Assembly: GCA_965199595.1 (NCBI GenBank)
Contig: OZ241182.1
Span: 2,976,001 to 3,040,000, forward strand
Direction of reading: 5' to 3'
DNA length: 64,000 bases
Source: JBBROS01 sp965199595
Lineage (GTDB): Bacteria; Pseudomonadota; Alphaproteobacteria; Acetobacterales; Acetobacteraceae
In this document: positions 37,033-46,202 of the stretch, in pieces
How the letters are laid out: every line of letters starts with the position of its first letter
Position numbering within the stretch: position 1 is the stretch's first letter
Program-made: the position numbers and the translations under genes
Notes under the pieces: generated by a model
Seen by the model: the letters and a program-made list of their open reading frames with translations, nothing else
Database searches by the model: none
Told to the model about the DNA's origin: nothing

Positions 37033-37090
37033 AGGCGCTCTTGGTCATGATCACGATCAGGACCGCCGTCAGGCGCTCTTGGTCATGATC
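37033..37090. repeat. Duplicated 3' end of fusA
   Basis: The 20-base segment AGGCGCTCTTGGTCATGATC occurs at 37071-37090, where it encodes the last fusA codons (IMTKSA plus stop, minus strand), and again at 37033-37052. The second copy ends in TAG instead of TGA. Period is 38 bases. Confidence 0.9.
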
Positions 37091-39171
37091 TCGTCTGCGA
37101 TGTTGCGCGGCACGGGGTCATAGTGATGGAACTGCATCGTGAAGCTGGCGCGGCCCTTGGTCATGCCGCGGAGCTGGCTGATGTAGCCGAACATCTCCTT
37201 CAACGGGACGTGGGCGCGGACGATCACCGTGCTGCCGGTGGCGTCCTGGCTCTGGATCACGCCACGGCGGCGGTTGAGGTCGCCGACCACGTCGCCGACA
37301 TGGTCCTGCGGCGTGGTCACCTCCACGTCCATGATCGGCTCCAGGATGATCGGCGCTGCCTTCTTCATGCCGTCGCGGAAGCAGGCCTTGGCGGCGATCT
37401 CGAAGGCGAGGGCCGAGGAGTCGACGTCGTGGTACTTGCCGTCGATCAGGGTGTACTTGAAGTCCACGGTCTGGAAGCCGGCCAGCACGCCGGTATCCGC
37501 CTGGTTGCGGATGCCCTTCTCGACGGCGGGGATGTATTCCTTCGGCACGGTGCCGCCGACGACCTTGTTCTCGAACACCACGCCGGCGTTGCGCTCCATC
37601 GGCTCGAAGGTGATCTTCACCTCGGCGAACTGGCCGCTGCCGCCGGTCTGCTTCTTGTGGGTGTAGGTCTCGGTGTGGGACTTGCTGATGGTCTCGCGAT
37701 AGGCCACCTGCGGCGCGCCGATGTTGGCATCCACGCCGAACTCCCGGCGCAGGCGGTCGATGATGATCTCGAGGTGCAGCTCGCCCATGCCGGAGAGGAT
37801 GGTCTGGCCGCTCTCCTGGTCGGTCTTGAGGCGGAGGCTCGGGTCTTCGCCGGCCAGCTTCTGCAGGCCGAGGGTCATCTTCTCGACGCCGTCCTTGGTC
37901 TTGGGCTCCACCGAGATGTCGATGACCGGGATCGGGAAGGTCATGCGCTCCAGGATGACCGGGTCGTCGCCGCTGGCCAGCGTGTCGCCGGTGCCGGTGT
38001 CCTTCAGGCCCACGAAGGCGGCGATGTCGCCGGCGTGCACCTCCTTGATCTCGTCACGCTTGTCGGCGTGCATCTGGAACATGCGGCCCACACGCTCCTT
38101 GTGGTCCTTGGTCGTGTTCATCACGGTGTCGCCGCTCTTCAGCGTGCCGGCATAGACGCGCACGAAGGTCAGCGTGCCGTACTTGTCGTTGATGATCTTG
38201 AAGGCGAGGCCGGCGAAGGGCGCCTTGGGGTCGGCCGGGATGACGCGGCGGTCGTCGTGCAGCGACTCCTCCTGGCCCTCCTCGGCGGCGACCTTGATGC
38301 CGGGCACGTCGACCGGGCTGGGCAGGTAGTCCAGCACGGCGTCCAGCAGGGGCTGCACGCCCTTGTTCTTGAACGCGGTGCCGCACAGCACCGGGCGGAA
38401 GGCGCCGCTGATGGCGCCGGCCTTGATGCAGCGCTTGAGGGTGGCGACGTCCACGTCGCCCTTCTCGAAATACTCCTCCATCGCGGCGTCATCGACGCTG
38501 AGCGCGGTGTCGAGCAGGAGTTGGCGGGCCTCCTTGGCCTTGTCCATCAGGTCGGCCGGGATCTCCTCGTCGTGGAACTTGGCGCCAAGCTCGCCGCCTT
38601 CCCAGATGATGGCCTTCATCTCGACCAGGTCGACCACGCCCAGGAAGTTGTCCTCGATGCCGATCGGCAGCTGCAGCGGCAGCGCCACGATGTCGAGCTT
38701 CTCCTTGAGGGTGTCGAAGGCGCGGTAGAAGTCTGCGCCGGTGCGGTCCAGCTTGTTGATGAAGATGATGCGCGGCACGTTGTAGCGGTCGGCCAGGCGC
38801 CAGTTGGTCTCGGACTGCGGCTGCACGCCGGCCACGCCCTCGATGATGAAGATGGCGCCGTCGAGCACGCGCAGGCTGCGGTTCACCTCGATGTTGAAGT
38901 CGATGTGGCCCGGGGTGTCGATGATGTTGATGCGGTGGTCCTTCCACTCGCAGGTCACGGCGGCGGAGGTGATCGTGATGCCGCGCTCGCGCTCCTGCGC
39001 CATGTAGTCCGTGGTGGTGTTGCCATCATGCACCTCGCCGATGCGGTGGCTGACGCCCGTGTAGTAGAGGATCCGCTCCGTGGTCGTGGTCTTGCCGGCA
39101 TCGATATGCGCGGTGATCCCGATGTTGCGGAGAAGGGCGAGCGGGTTGGCTTCGGCGACGGCGTCGGACAC
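37069..39171 (-). CDS. fusA: Elongation factor G (probable second copy)
   Basis: A 700-residue EF-G with G1 AHIDAGKTTT, switch I ERERGITITSAA, DTPGHIDF, NKLD, then domains II-V including HKKQTGGSGQFAEV, VVGGTVPKEYIPAV and the C-terminal FGYISQLRGMTKGRASF. It drives translocation or, with RRF, ribosome recycling. Two features suggest a paralogue of the str-operon gene: no rpsL, rpsG or tuf is adjacent, and the switch region and G4 neighbourhood differ from the usual type (NTTTDYMAQERERG, NIEVNRSLRVLDGAIF, FINKLDRTG). Whether a canonical fusA exists elsewhere cannot be seen. Confidence 0.9.
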   Translation of the reverse strand: MSDAVAEANPLALLRNIGITAHIDAGKTTTTERILYYTGVSHRIGEVHDGNTTTDYMAQERERGITITSAAVTCEWKDHRINIIDTPGHIDFNIEVNRSLRVLDGAIFIIEGVAGVQPQSETNWRLADRYNVPRIIFINKLDRTGADFYRAFDTLKEKLDIVALPLQLPIGIEDNFLGVVDLVEMKAIIWEGGELGAKFHDEEIPADLMDKAKEARQLLLDTALSVDDAAMEEYFEKGDVDVATLKRCIKAGAISGAFRPVLCGTAFKNKGVQPLLDAVLDYLPSPVDVPGIKVAAEEGQEESLHDDRRVIPADPKAPFAGLAFKIINDKYGTLTFVRVYAGTLKSGDTVMNTTKDHKERVGRMFQMHADKRDEIKEVHAGDIAAFVGLKDTGTGDTLASGDDPVILERMTFPIPVIDISVEPKTKDGVEKMTLGLQKLAGEDPSLRLKTDQESGQTILSGMGELHLEIIIDRLRREFGVDANIGAPQVAYRETISKSHTETYTHKKQTGGSGQFAEVKITFEPMERNAGVVFENKVVGGTVPKEYIPAVEKGIRNQADTGVLAGFQTVDFKYTLIDGKYHDVDSSALAFEIAAKACFRDGMKKAAPIILEPIMDVEVTTPQDHVGDVVGDLNRRRGVIQSQDATGSTVIVRAHVPLKEMFGYISQLRGMTKGRASFTMQFHHYDPVPRNIADEIMTKSA

Positions 39172-39393
39172 GGGGGATAACCTCCAAACGGGATCGGGCG
39201 CAGCCTATGGCGCGCCCGGGCAGGCGCCGCTCCCTCGGTGCGGGCGGCGGCATTCATCGGCGCCTATGTGCGGCAGGGCCGGCGATTTTGCAAGCGGGAC
39301 CGGCCGGGAACCGGGTGCCTGGCCGCTGCATGGCGTGTGGGATCCGGTGGGGATGCCAGGGTCGCGTGGACCGGCGCGCCGGCCTTCGCCGCT

Positions 39394-39984
39394 TCAACCG
39401 TCGCGGTGGATGGGAGGCGGTGGCGGGGGTGGCTGGGCGTGGTTCGCGGGGGGCGCGGGCTTGCGCAGGGCGCGGGCCAGGAGGTTCTCGATGTCTGCCG
39501 GGGTGCGGCGGGGGAAGACCCAGGAGCGGCCCTGGACGGCGACACCGAGGTCCCGGGCCAGTTCCTCGATCAGCTCGGGAATGGGGCGGGTGGCGAGGTC
39601 GGCCTCGAACTCGGGGCGGTCCAGGCGTTCCTGCAGCTCGGCGCCGAGGGCGGCCTGGTGGTCCGATCTGTCGCGGGCGGCGCGGTGGATGGCGTCCTCG
39701 ACGCCGCGGATCACCTGCTGGCGGGCGGCGGTGCGGGCCGGGGCGGGCTGGTGGAGGCGCCGGGCCAGGAGGACGGTGCGGCGGAGGATGCGGGCGGTGC
39801 GGTCGAGCGCGATGCTGGCCTGGTCGAGGGTGAGGGCCGGCTCGGGCGTGGCGGCGGCGGCGTGAATGCGTCGGGCGAGGTCCGAGGCGAGACCGATGAT
39901 CTCGTGCAGGGCGGCGCGGTAGAACGCGGTGTCGGCCTCGGCGTCGAGTTGGGCGTCATCCAGGGCGGGTTCGTCATCACGCAT
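39394..39984 (-). CDS. Hypothetical protein, helical, proline-tailed
   Basis: A 196-residue protein with a mainly helical, Arg/Ala-rich core (30-160), containing DRTARILRRTVLLARRL and a PIPELIEELARDLG segment, and a Pro-rich C terminus (175-196). No signal peptide, membrane segment or recognised domain. AT-rich sequence just upstream of the start (TATAGGATTATATTC at 40003-39989 region) may hold a promoter. The 222 bases toward fusA contain no gene. Confidence 0.65.
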   Translation of the reverse strand: MRDDEPALDDAQLDAEADTAFYRAALHEIIGLASDLARRIHAAAATPEPALTLDQASIALDRTARILRRTVLLARRLHQPAPARTAARQQVIRGVEDAIHRAARDRSDHQAALGAELQERLDRPEFEADLATRPIPELIEELARDLGVAVQGRSWVFPRRTPADIENLLARALRKPAPPANHAQPPPPPPPIHRDG

Positions 39985-40058
39985 GGGGATATAGGATTAT
40001 ATTCTCTGGGCGCTGTCAAGCGGTCCGCCTTGCCGGGCGCGGATGGACGCCGGGGCGG

Positions 40059-40976
40059 CTACTGCCCGACCAGGCCGCGGGCGAAGTCCCGGGCCTCGAA
40101 CGGCCGCAGGTCGTCCGCCTGCTCGCCCACGCCCACCGCGTGCACCGGCAGGCCGAACCCGTCCGCCAGCGCCACCACCACGCCGCCGCGGGCGCTGCCG
40201 TCCAGCTTGGTCACCACCAGGCCGGTCACCGCCACCAGCTCCTTGAACACCCGCACCTGTTCCAGCGCGTTCTGGCCCGTGGTGGCGTCCAGCACCAGCA
40301 GCACGGAATGCGGCGCCGACTGGTCCTGCTTCTTCAGCACGCGGACCAGCTTGGCCAGCTCCTCCATCAGCGCGCCCTTGTTGTGCAGGCGGCCGGCGGT
40401 GTCGATCAGCAGCACGTCGGCGCCCTCCGCCCTGGCCTTCTCCAGCGCGCGGAACGCCAGCCCGGCCGAGTCGGTGTTCGCCTTGCCGCTGATCACCGGG
40501 GCGCCGGTGCGCGTGCCCCAGACCTGCAGCTGCTCCACCGCGGCGGCGCGGAAGGTGTCGCCGGCCACGAGCATGGGCCTCAGCCCTTCCCGGACATAAT
40601 GCTGCGCGAGCTTGCCGATGGTCGTGGTCTTGCCGGTGCCGTTGACGCCGACCACGAGGACCACGTGCGGCTTCAGGGTGCGGTCGATCAGCAGGGGCCG
40701 GGCCGCGGGTTCGAGGATGGCGGCGATCTCGTCGGCCAGGGCGGCCTTGACCTCGGTGTCCGTGACGTCGGTGCCGAAGCGGCTGCTGCGGAAGTTGCCG
40801 ATGATGTGGGCGGCGACCGCCGGGCCCATGTCGGCGGCGATCAGCAGTTCCTCCAGCTCCTCCAGCGCCGCGTCATCCAGCTTGCGCTTCACAAAGGTTG
40901 CGGTGATGCCGCTGGTGAGCTTCTGGGTGGAGCGGCTGAGCCCCTCCTTCAGCCGTGAGAAGAACCCGAGCGCCAT
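40059..40976 (-). CDS. ftsY: Signal recognition particle receptor FtsY
   Basis: A 305-residue FtsY: N-terminal four-helix bundle (LDDAALEELEELLIAADMG), Walker A GVNGTGKTT (110-118), DTAGR, TKLDGSARGG and GVGEQADDLRPF. The acidic A domain of many FtsY proteins is missing, as in many alphaproteobacteria. It docks ribosome-SRP complexes at the membrane. ATG shares one base with the mtaB stop (TGATG). Confidence 0.96.
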   Translation of the reverse strand: MALGFFSRLKEGLSRSTQKLTSGITATFVKRKLDDAALEELEELLIAADMGPAVAAHIIGNFRSSRFGTDVTDTEVKAALADEIAAILEPAARPLLIDRTLKPHVVLVVGVNGTGKTTTIGKLAQHYVREGLRPMLVAGDTFRAAAVEQLQVWGTRTGAPVISGKANTDSAGLAFRALEKARAEGADVLLIDTAGRLHNKGALMEELAKLVRVLKKQDQSAPHSVLLVLDATTGQNALEQVRVFKELVAVTGLVVTKLDGSARGGVVVALADGFGLPVHAVGVGEQADDLRPFEARDFARGLVGQ

Positions 40977-42190
40977 CAGACCACCTCCAGCCCGGACGCA
41001 TCCGCGCGTATCACCATCCGCCGTTCCAGCAGGCCCGGGGCGTCACCGGCGCCGCGCACCGGCGCGAAGGCCTCGGTGTGGCCGCGTCCGCCGCGCTCGC
41101 TCACCACCGCGACCCTCTGGCCCACCATGCCTGCGTGGAACACGCCTGCGTGCACCGCGGCGGCCTGCCGCAGCCGGGCGGCCCGTTCCTTCCGCACCGG
41201 CGGCGGCACCTGCGGCATGCGCGCCGCCGGGGTGCCGGCGCGGGGGCTGTAGGGGAAGACGTGCGCGTAGGGGATGGCTGCCGCTTCCATGAAGGCCAGG
41301 GTCTCGGCGAAGGCGGCGTCGGATTCGGTGGGGAAGCCGGCGATCAGGTCTGCGCCGATGCCGACGCCGGGGCGCAGGCGGCGGGCCTGGTGCACGACGG
41401 CCAGTGCCGCGGCGCGCGAGTGGCGCCGGCGCATGCGCTTCAGCACCAGGTCCGACCCGGCCTGCACCGAGAGATGGAGGTGCGGCATCAGGCGGGGCTC
41501 GGTGGCGAACACGTCCCAGAAGGCGTGGTCCAGCATGGCCGGGTCGAGCGAGCTGAGGCGGAGGCGGGGCAGGTCCGGGACTGCGGCCAGCACGCCTTGC
41601 ACCAGGACGGCCAGGCCGCCGTCCCAGCTTGCGAGGTCCACGCCGGTCAGGACGATCTCCACCGCGCCGCCTGCGACCAGGTGGCGCACCTGGTTCGCCA
41701 CCAGCGGCAGCGGCACGGAGCGGCTGGGGCCCCTGCCCTGCGGGATGATGCAGAAGGTGCAGGCGTGGTTGCAGCCCTGCTGCACGTCCAGGAAGGCGCG
41801 TGCCCGGCCGGTGAGCCCGGCGATGGGTGCCGGGGCGTGGCTGCGGGCTTCCGCGATCGGGCCGACGGCGGACCCGGCGCCGGGGGACCAGTGCGCCGGC
41901 TGCAGCTTCTCCTGGTTGCCGAGCACGCGGGTCACGCCCGGGAGGGCTGCCCAACGGGCCGGGTCGATCTGCACGGCGCAGCCGGTGACGACGATGGCGG
42001 CACCCGGGCGGTTTCGGTGCAGGCGGGCGATGGCGTGCCGGGCCTCGCGTTCCGCGGCCTGGGTCACGGCGCAGGTGTTCACCACCACCGTGTCGGCCGG
42101 GCTGGCGGCGCGGCCGGCGGCGAGGGTGCGCATCGCCTCGCTCTCCACCGTGTTCAGGCGGCAGCCGAAGGTGAGGATCTCGATGGTCAA
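40976..42190 (-). CDS. mtaB: tRNA (N6-threonylcarbamoyladenosine37-C2)-methylthiotransferase
   Basis: A 404-residue radical SAM methylthiotransferase: three N-terminal [4Fe-4S] cysteines (TFGCRLN, VNTCAVT, VTGCAVQ), the radical SAM CNHACTFC motif, then TRAM-like C terminus. It converts t6A37 to ms2t6A37 in tRNAs reading ANN codons. The start is a TTG at 42190 overlapping the dapF TGA; a larger reading frame continuing antisense-like through dapF is not the gene. Confidence 0.93.
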   Translation of the reverse strand: MTIEILTFGCRLNTVESEAMRTLAAGRAASPADTVVVNTCAVTQAAEREARHAIARLHRNRPGAAIVVTGCAVQIDPARWAALPGVTRVLGNQEKLQPAHWSPGAGSAVGPIAEARSHAPAPIAGLTGRARAFLDVQQGCNHACTFCIIPQGRGPSRSVPLPLVANQVRHLVAGGAVEIVLTGVDLASWDGGLAVLVQGVLAAVPDLPRLRLSSLDPAMLDHAFWDVFATEPRLMPHLHLSVQAGSDLVLKRMRRRHSRAAALAVVHQARRLRPGVGIGADLIAGFPTESDAAFAETLAFMEAAAIPYAHVFPYSPRAGTPAARMPQVPPPVRKERAARLRQAAAVHAGVFHAGMVGQRVAVVSERGGRGHTEAFAPVRGAGDAPGLLERRMVIRADASGLEVV

Positions 42191-42990
42191 GGTTCGACCA
42201 GGCCGGAGAAGCTGGTGGCGGCCGGGCCGGCCATGCGGACGCGGCCGTTCTCGAGGTAGTCGATCTCCAGTGTGCCGCCGTCCATGTCCACGATCACGTG
42301 GCGGCCCGTGAGGCCGCGGCGGTGCGCGTTCACCACCGCGCCGCATGCGCCGGAGCCGCAGGCCAGGGTCAGCCCGGCGCCGCGCTCCCATACGCGCAGG
42401 CGCATGTGGCCGGGGCCGAGGATGTGGGCGAAGCCGATGTTGGCGCGTTCGGGGAAGAGCGGGTCGGTTTCCAGCGCCGCGCCGTGCTGGGCGGCCATGG
42501 CGATGTCGGGCACGAACAGGGTGGCGTGGGGGTTGCCCATGCTGCAGGCCGCGGGGTCCCCGGGGAGGGGCAGGTGCAGGGTGTCCATGGGGCGGGCCAG
42601 CGGCACGTCGCGCCAGTCCAGGCCAGCCGGGCCCATGTCCACGCGGAAGCGGCCATCCGGCAGGCGTTCGGCCGCGAGGTCGCCTGCGATGGTGCGGATC
42701 ACCTGGTAGGGGTGGCCGGTCTGTTCGAACAGCAGCTCCGCCACGCAGCGGGTTGCGTTGCCGCAGGCGCCGGCCTCGGAGCCATCGGGGTTGCGGATGC
42801 GCATCACGAGGTCCGCATCGGTGCCCGGGGGGGGCTTGTGGAGCGTGATGAACTGGTCGCAGCCGATGCCGGTGCGGCGGTCTGCCAGGCGCTGCACCTG
42901 GTTGGGCGAGAAGTCGTGTGCGTGGTGCCGCTCGTCGATGACGATGAAATCGTTGCCGGCGCCGTGCATCTTGCGGAAGGGGATGGGCAT
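42187..42990 (-). CDS. dapF: Diaminopimelate epimerase
   Basis: About 267 residues with the two catalytic Cys motifs GACGNATRC and ACGSGACG, and the N-terminal FRKMHGAGNDFIVID. It interconverts LL- and meso-diaminopimelate for lysine and peptidoglycan. The ATG at 42990 matches the family N terminus; 43038 would add 16 residues. First gene of the dapF-mtaB-ftsY set. Confidence 0.95.
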   Translation of the reverse strand: MPIPFRKMHGAGNDFIVIDERHHAHDFSPNQVQRLADRRTGIGCDQFITLHKPPPGTDADLVMRIRNPDGSEAGACGNATRCVAELLFEQTGHPYQVIRTIAGDLAAERLPDGRFRVDMGPAGLDWRDVPLARPMDTLHLPLPGDPAACSMGNPHATLFVPDIAMAAQHGAALETDPLFPERANIGFAHILGPGHMRLRVWERGAGLTLACGSGACGAVVNAHRRGLTGRHVIVDMDGGTLEIDYLENGRVRMAGPAATSFSGLVEP

Positions 42991-43092
42991 GGGGCGCATA
43001 TAAGGTGTCGGGCCGGGCGGGCATAGACGTGGGCGCACTTGAACGCGGCCGGCCTTTGCCCGAGGTTAGGTTGGCCTGATGAGGAGTTCGCC

Positions 43093-44094
43093 ATGATTAC
43101 ACGCCGCCGGGTCGTTGCGACCAGCCTTGCCGCATCCGCCGCTGCTGCCGGGCCGGCGCGCGCCGAGGCCGGGGCGATCCGCATGAGCCATGGTCTGGGC
43201 GTGCTGTACCTGCCGCTGATCGTGATGCGGGAGGCGAAGCTGGTGGAGAAGCACGTGGCGGCGGCCGGGCTGAAGGCGGCGGTGAGCTGGGTGGTGCTGG
43301 ATGGGGGCGGGCAGATCAATGACGCGATGCTGGCCGGGGCGCTGGACATTGCGGGCACCAGCATCCCGGGGTTCCTGACGCTGTGGTCCAAGGGGAAGGG
43401 CACGCGCAGCGAGGTGATGGGGATTTCGGGCCTGAGCACCGGCGCGCTGATCCTGAACACCAACCGCCCTGAGCTGAAGACGATCCAGGACTTCAAGCCC
43501 GGCGACAAGATCGCGGTGCCGAGCGTGAAGTCCAGCCTGCAGGCGGTGGTGCTGCAGATGATCGCGGCCAAGGCGTTCGGCGACGCGCACTGGGACCGGC
43601 TGGACGTGAACACCGTGAGCCTGCAGCACCCCAGCGCGGTGGCCGCCCTGGTGAGCGGCAACAAGGACCTGGCGGCGCATTTCGCCAGCCCGCCCTTCAC
43701 GCTGGCCGAAGCCGCCTCTCCCAACATCCACGCCGTGCTGCGCAGCCCGGACACGCTGGGAGACATCACGCTGGACATGGTTTATGGCACCAAGGCGTTC
43801 GCCGATGGCAGCCCCGGGCTGGTCAAGGCGTTCCTGGCGGCGCAGGCCGAGGCCAATGCGCTGATCGCCCGGGACCCGGCGCAGGCCACCGCGCTGTTCA
43901 TCCAGAACAGCGGCAGCAAGGTGAACCCGGCGGATATCGAGGGGGTGCTGCGCGACCCGCAGACCAGGTTCGACACGGTGCCGCATGGGTTCATGCAGTT
44001 CGTGGCGTTCATGCAGCGGGCCGGGACGATCAAGGTGGTGCCGGGGGTTTGGCGGGATGCGTTTGTTAAGGAGCTGGAGGGGAATGGGAGTTGA
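43093..44094 (+). CDS. NMT1/TauA-type ABC transporter substrate-binding protein
   Basis: A 333-residue exported binding protein. The ATG at 43093 follows GAGGAG by 6 bases and begins a Tat-like leader (MITRRRVVATSLAAS, ending ARA). The mature part resembles NitT/TauT-family proteins: GVLYLPLIVMREAKLVEKH, LDIAGTSIPGFL, KPGDKIAVPSVKSS. No permease or ATPase gene is adjacent, so it is an orphan here. Ligand unknown (family ligands include sulfonates, pyrimidine precursors and nitrate). Confidence 0.88.
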   Translation: MITRRRVVATSLAASAAAAGPARAEAGAIRMSHGLGVLYLPLIVMREAKLVEKHVAAAGLKAAVSWVVLDGGGQINDAMLAGALDIAGTSIPGFLTLWSKGKGTRSEVMGISGLSTGALILNTNRPELKTIQDFKPGDKIAVPSVKSSLQAVVLQMIAAKAFGDAHWDRLDVNTVSLQHPSAVAALVSGNKDLAAHFASPPFTLAEAASPNIHAVLRSPDTLGDITLDMVYGTKAFADGSPGLVKAFLAAQAEANALIARDPAQATALFIQNSGSKVNPADIEGVLRDPQTRFDTVPHGFMQFVAFMQRAGTIKVVPGVWRDAFVKELEGNGS

Positions 44095-44124
44095 AGCGGT
44101 AGAAATTTTTAGGGTGATGTTTCC

Positions 44125-45846
44125 ATGAAACTGATATCAGTCACTATCGAGAATTTTCGCAGCATTTCGGCAGCACGAAAAATAGCCCTATCGGACTTGA
44201 CTACTCTTGTTGGACCAAACAACGAAGGAAAGTCTAATATATTAGGGGCGATCACGATCGCAATGAGAGCTCTAAAAGACCGTGGATCCACACTCGGCGA
44301 GAGAGTAGGACTACGTTCTCGTGATCGGGCATTGGCTAGACACGTGAGGGGGCATCAATCTCAATATTATGATTGGGTAAAAGATTGCCCAATCAAACTC
44401 CAAAAAAAATCAGGCGCCCAGGGATCTAAATTTGTACTTGAATTTAGCCTTAATAGCGATGAGGTTGGAAAATTTAGAGAAGAAATTGGAGTTAGACTGA
44501 ATGGTTCACTGCCGATTTCTCTCGAGGTTCTTAAGGACCAAGCCTTTTCGATATCTATACCGAAGCAGGGGCCTGGCGGATCGACCTTAAATGCCAAAAC
44601 ACAGCGTGTCGCATCGTTTGTGGCCGATCGAATTGATATTCAATACATTCCGGCCGTGCGAACGGCAGAATCAGCATATGCTATTATCGAAGAGTTGGTT
44701 GAACAGGAACTCGCTTCCGTCGAAGCCGACCCACGGTTTCAAGCTGCAATTCAGGAAATTTCCGCTCTACAGGGACCAATCTTAGATCAACTATCTAAAA
44801 ACGTGTTGAAGACAATGTCGCCTTTCATGCCGAGCTTAAAACTCGTTAAGGTCGCTATTCAAGATGATGCGCGAACACTGGCTTTGCGCAGAACTGCCGC
44901 CGTTCTTTTAGACGACGGTGCAGAAACCGCATTGAACGCGAAGGGAGACGGCGTACAAAGTTTGGCGGCATTATCTCTGATGAGCTATGTTTCCTCAACA
45001 AGAAACCTGGGCAAGAACCTCTTGATTGCGTTGGAGGAACCAGAGTCACACTTACATCCAGCAGCTATCCGGCAGTTACGGTCTGTGTTGATGGATATCT
45101 CGAAACTTTCACAAGTTGTCTTGACAACACATAATCCACTTTTCACAAACAGGAATGATGCTGCCTCAAATGTCATAGTTTACAAGAACAAAGCATACTC
45201 GGCGAAAAACGTCAAAGAAGTGAGAGATGTTCTTGGCGTCAGACTCGACGATAATTTATCGAGCGCAGAAGTAGTTTTGGTTGTAGAAGGTCTCGAAGAT
45301 AAGGTTGTTTTGCAATCGGTCATTTTGACCGACGCAAGACTTAAAGACCATTTTACCTCTGGAAGACTGGCCATAGACATCTTAGGCGGTGCTGGAAACC
45401 TCACCCACCGCCTTCGACTTCATCAAGATCAAGTTTGTAAGACCCATGTCTTCCTTGACGCCGATGCCTCTGGACGGCGAGCACTTGAACTGGCTGAAAA
45501 AGAGGGAGTGGTTGATAATAAATCAATGAACCTTGCCGCGGTTCCTGGAAAACTCGAATCAGAAATGGAGGATTTGTTCATTGACGGCGTATATAGTGAT
45601 ATTGTTACCGAAGAAACTGGCCTGAAGTGGGAGACGAAAGGTTCAGACGACAAACAAAAATGGTCAGATAGATTAAAAAACCTGCTTCGCCGAGCTGGGA
45701 AAAACTTTGACGATCTCACGATTATGAATATCAAAATTAAAGTTGCGCAGAATGCTGCCGCCATCGGCATTAACGCTTTCCAGCACGGTAAAATCGGTCC
45801 AATTACCAGTCTTATGAATTCGTTGAGCGCGAAACTCGGTGATTAA
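44125..45846 (+). CDS. OLD-family ATP-dependent endonuclease (AAA ATPase + TOPRIM)
   Basis: A 573-residue protein. Residues 1-360: ABC-type ATPase with NFRSI start, Walker A GPNNEGKS (30-37), signature-like KGDGVQSLAALSLMSY, Walker B LLIALEEPESHLHP (about 299-312), H-loop TTHNP. Residues 380-573: TOPRIM with E388 (VVEGLEDK) and D445/D447 (FLDADASG). This layout is that of OLD nucleases, several of which are phage-defence effectors (class 2 GajA of Gabija, class 4 PARIS). No UvrD-like helicase or partner gene follows, so it looks like a class 1 stand-alone. Base composition is markedly AT-richer than all neighbours, indicating recent acquisition. Confidence 0.9.
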   Translation: MKLISVTIENFRSISAARKIALSDLTTLVGPNNEGKSNILGAITIAMRALKDRGSTLGERVGLRSRDRALARHVRGHQSQYYDWVKDCPIKLQKKSGAQGSKFVLEFSLNSDEVGKFREEIGVRLNGSLPISLEVLKDQAFSISIPKQGPGGSTLNAKTQRVASFVADRIDIQYIPAVRTAESAYAIIEELVEQELASVEADPRFQAAIQEISALQGPILDQLSKNVLKTMSPFMPSLKLVKVAIQDDARTLALRRTAAVLLDDGAETALNAKGDGVQSLAALSLMSYVSSTRNLGKNLLIALEEPESHLHPAAIRQLRSVLMDISKLSQVVLTTHNPLFTNRNDAASNVIVYKNKAYSAKNVKEVRDVLGVRLDDNLSSAEVVLVVEGLEDKVVLQSVILTDARLKDHFTSGRLAIDILGGAGNLTHRLRLHQDQVCKTHVFLDADASGRRALELAEKEGVVDNKSMNLAAVPGKLESEMEDLFIDGVYSDIVTEETGLKWETKGSDDKQKWSDRLKNLLRRAGKNFDDLTIMNIKIKVAQNAAAIGINAFQHGKIGPITSLMNSLSAKLGD

Positions 45847-45985
45847 GTTATCAAGTTGCGTCATCTATCCATACAAGCTAAACCCCACCTCGTCCGCTCC
45901 CCGGGCCTGAACAGGGCATGCCCGATCGCGACGCCTGCGCCAACCGCCATCCTGGCCGGCACGCAGGTCCAATCAGGAGACCCAA

Positions 45986-46189
45986 ATGCCCAAGATGAAG
46001 ACGAAATCCTCGGCCAAGAAGCGGTTCAAGATCACCGCGACCGGCAAGGTGATGGCCGGGCCCGGCAAGAAGCGGCACAACCTGATGGCGCGCAGCCAGA
46101 AGACCAAGCGGCAGAACCGCGGCAGCCAGGTGCTGACGCATGCGGACGGGCTGACCGTCAAGCAGTGGCTCCCCTATGGTATCGGCTGA
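45986..46189 (+). CDS. rpmI: 50S ribosomal protein L35
   Basis: A 67-residue L35: MPKMKTKSSAKKRFKITATGK, NLMARSQKTKRQNRG and a short C-terminal end. infC, which often precedes rpmI, is not here; the 139 bases upstream contain only the end of the foreign nuclease gene's flank. Confidence 0.97.
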   Translation: MPKMKTKSSAKKRFKITATGKVMAGPGKKRHNLMARSQKTKRQNRGSQVLTHADGLTVKQWLPYGIG

Positions 46190-46202
46190 GGAGGTCTGAC
46201 GC

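Noticed and set aside
37123..39180. Long plus-strand open frame (685 codons) opposite fusA
   Set aside because: An antisense shadow of EF-G produced by high GC; low-complexity His/Val/Leu/Asp-rich product without any domain.
40976..43024. Possible 682-residue fusion of mtaB with an upstream segment
   Set aside because: The first 278 residues are an out-of-frame reading of dapF rich in Arg/Pro; the real mtaB begins at the TTG overlapping the dapF stop.
44095..45985. Gabija, PARIS or retron system around the OLD protein
   Set aside because: No helicase, AriB-like gene, reverse transcriptase or msr-like region occurs next to it; both flanks are core genes.
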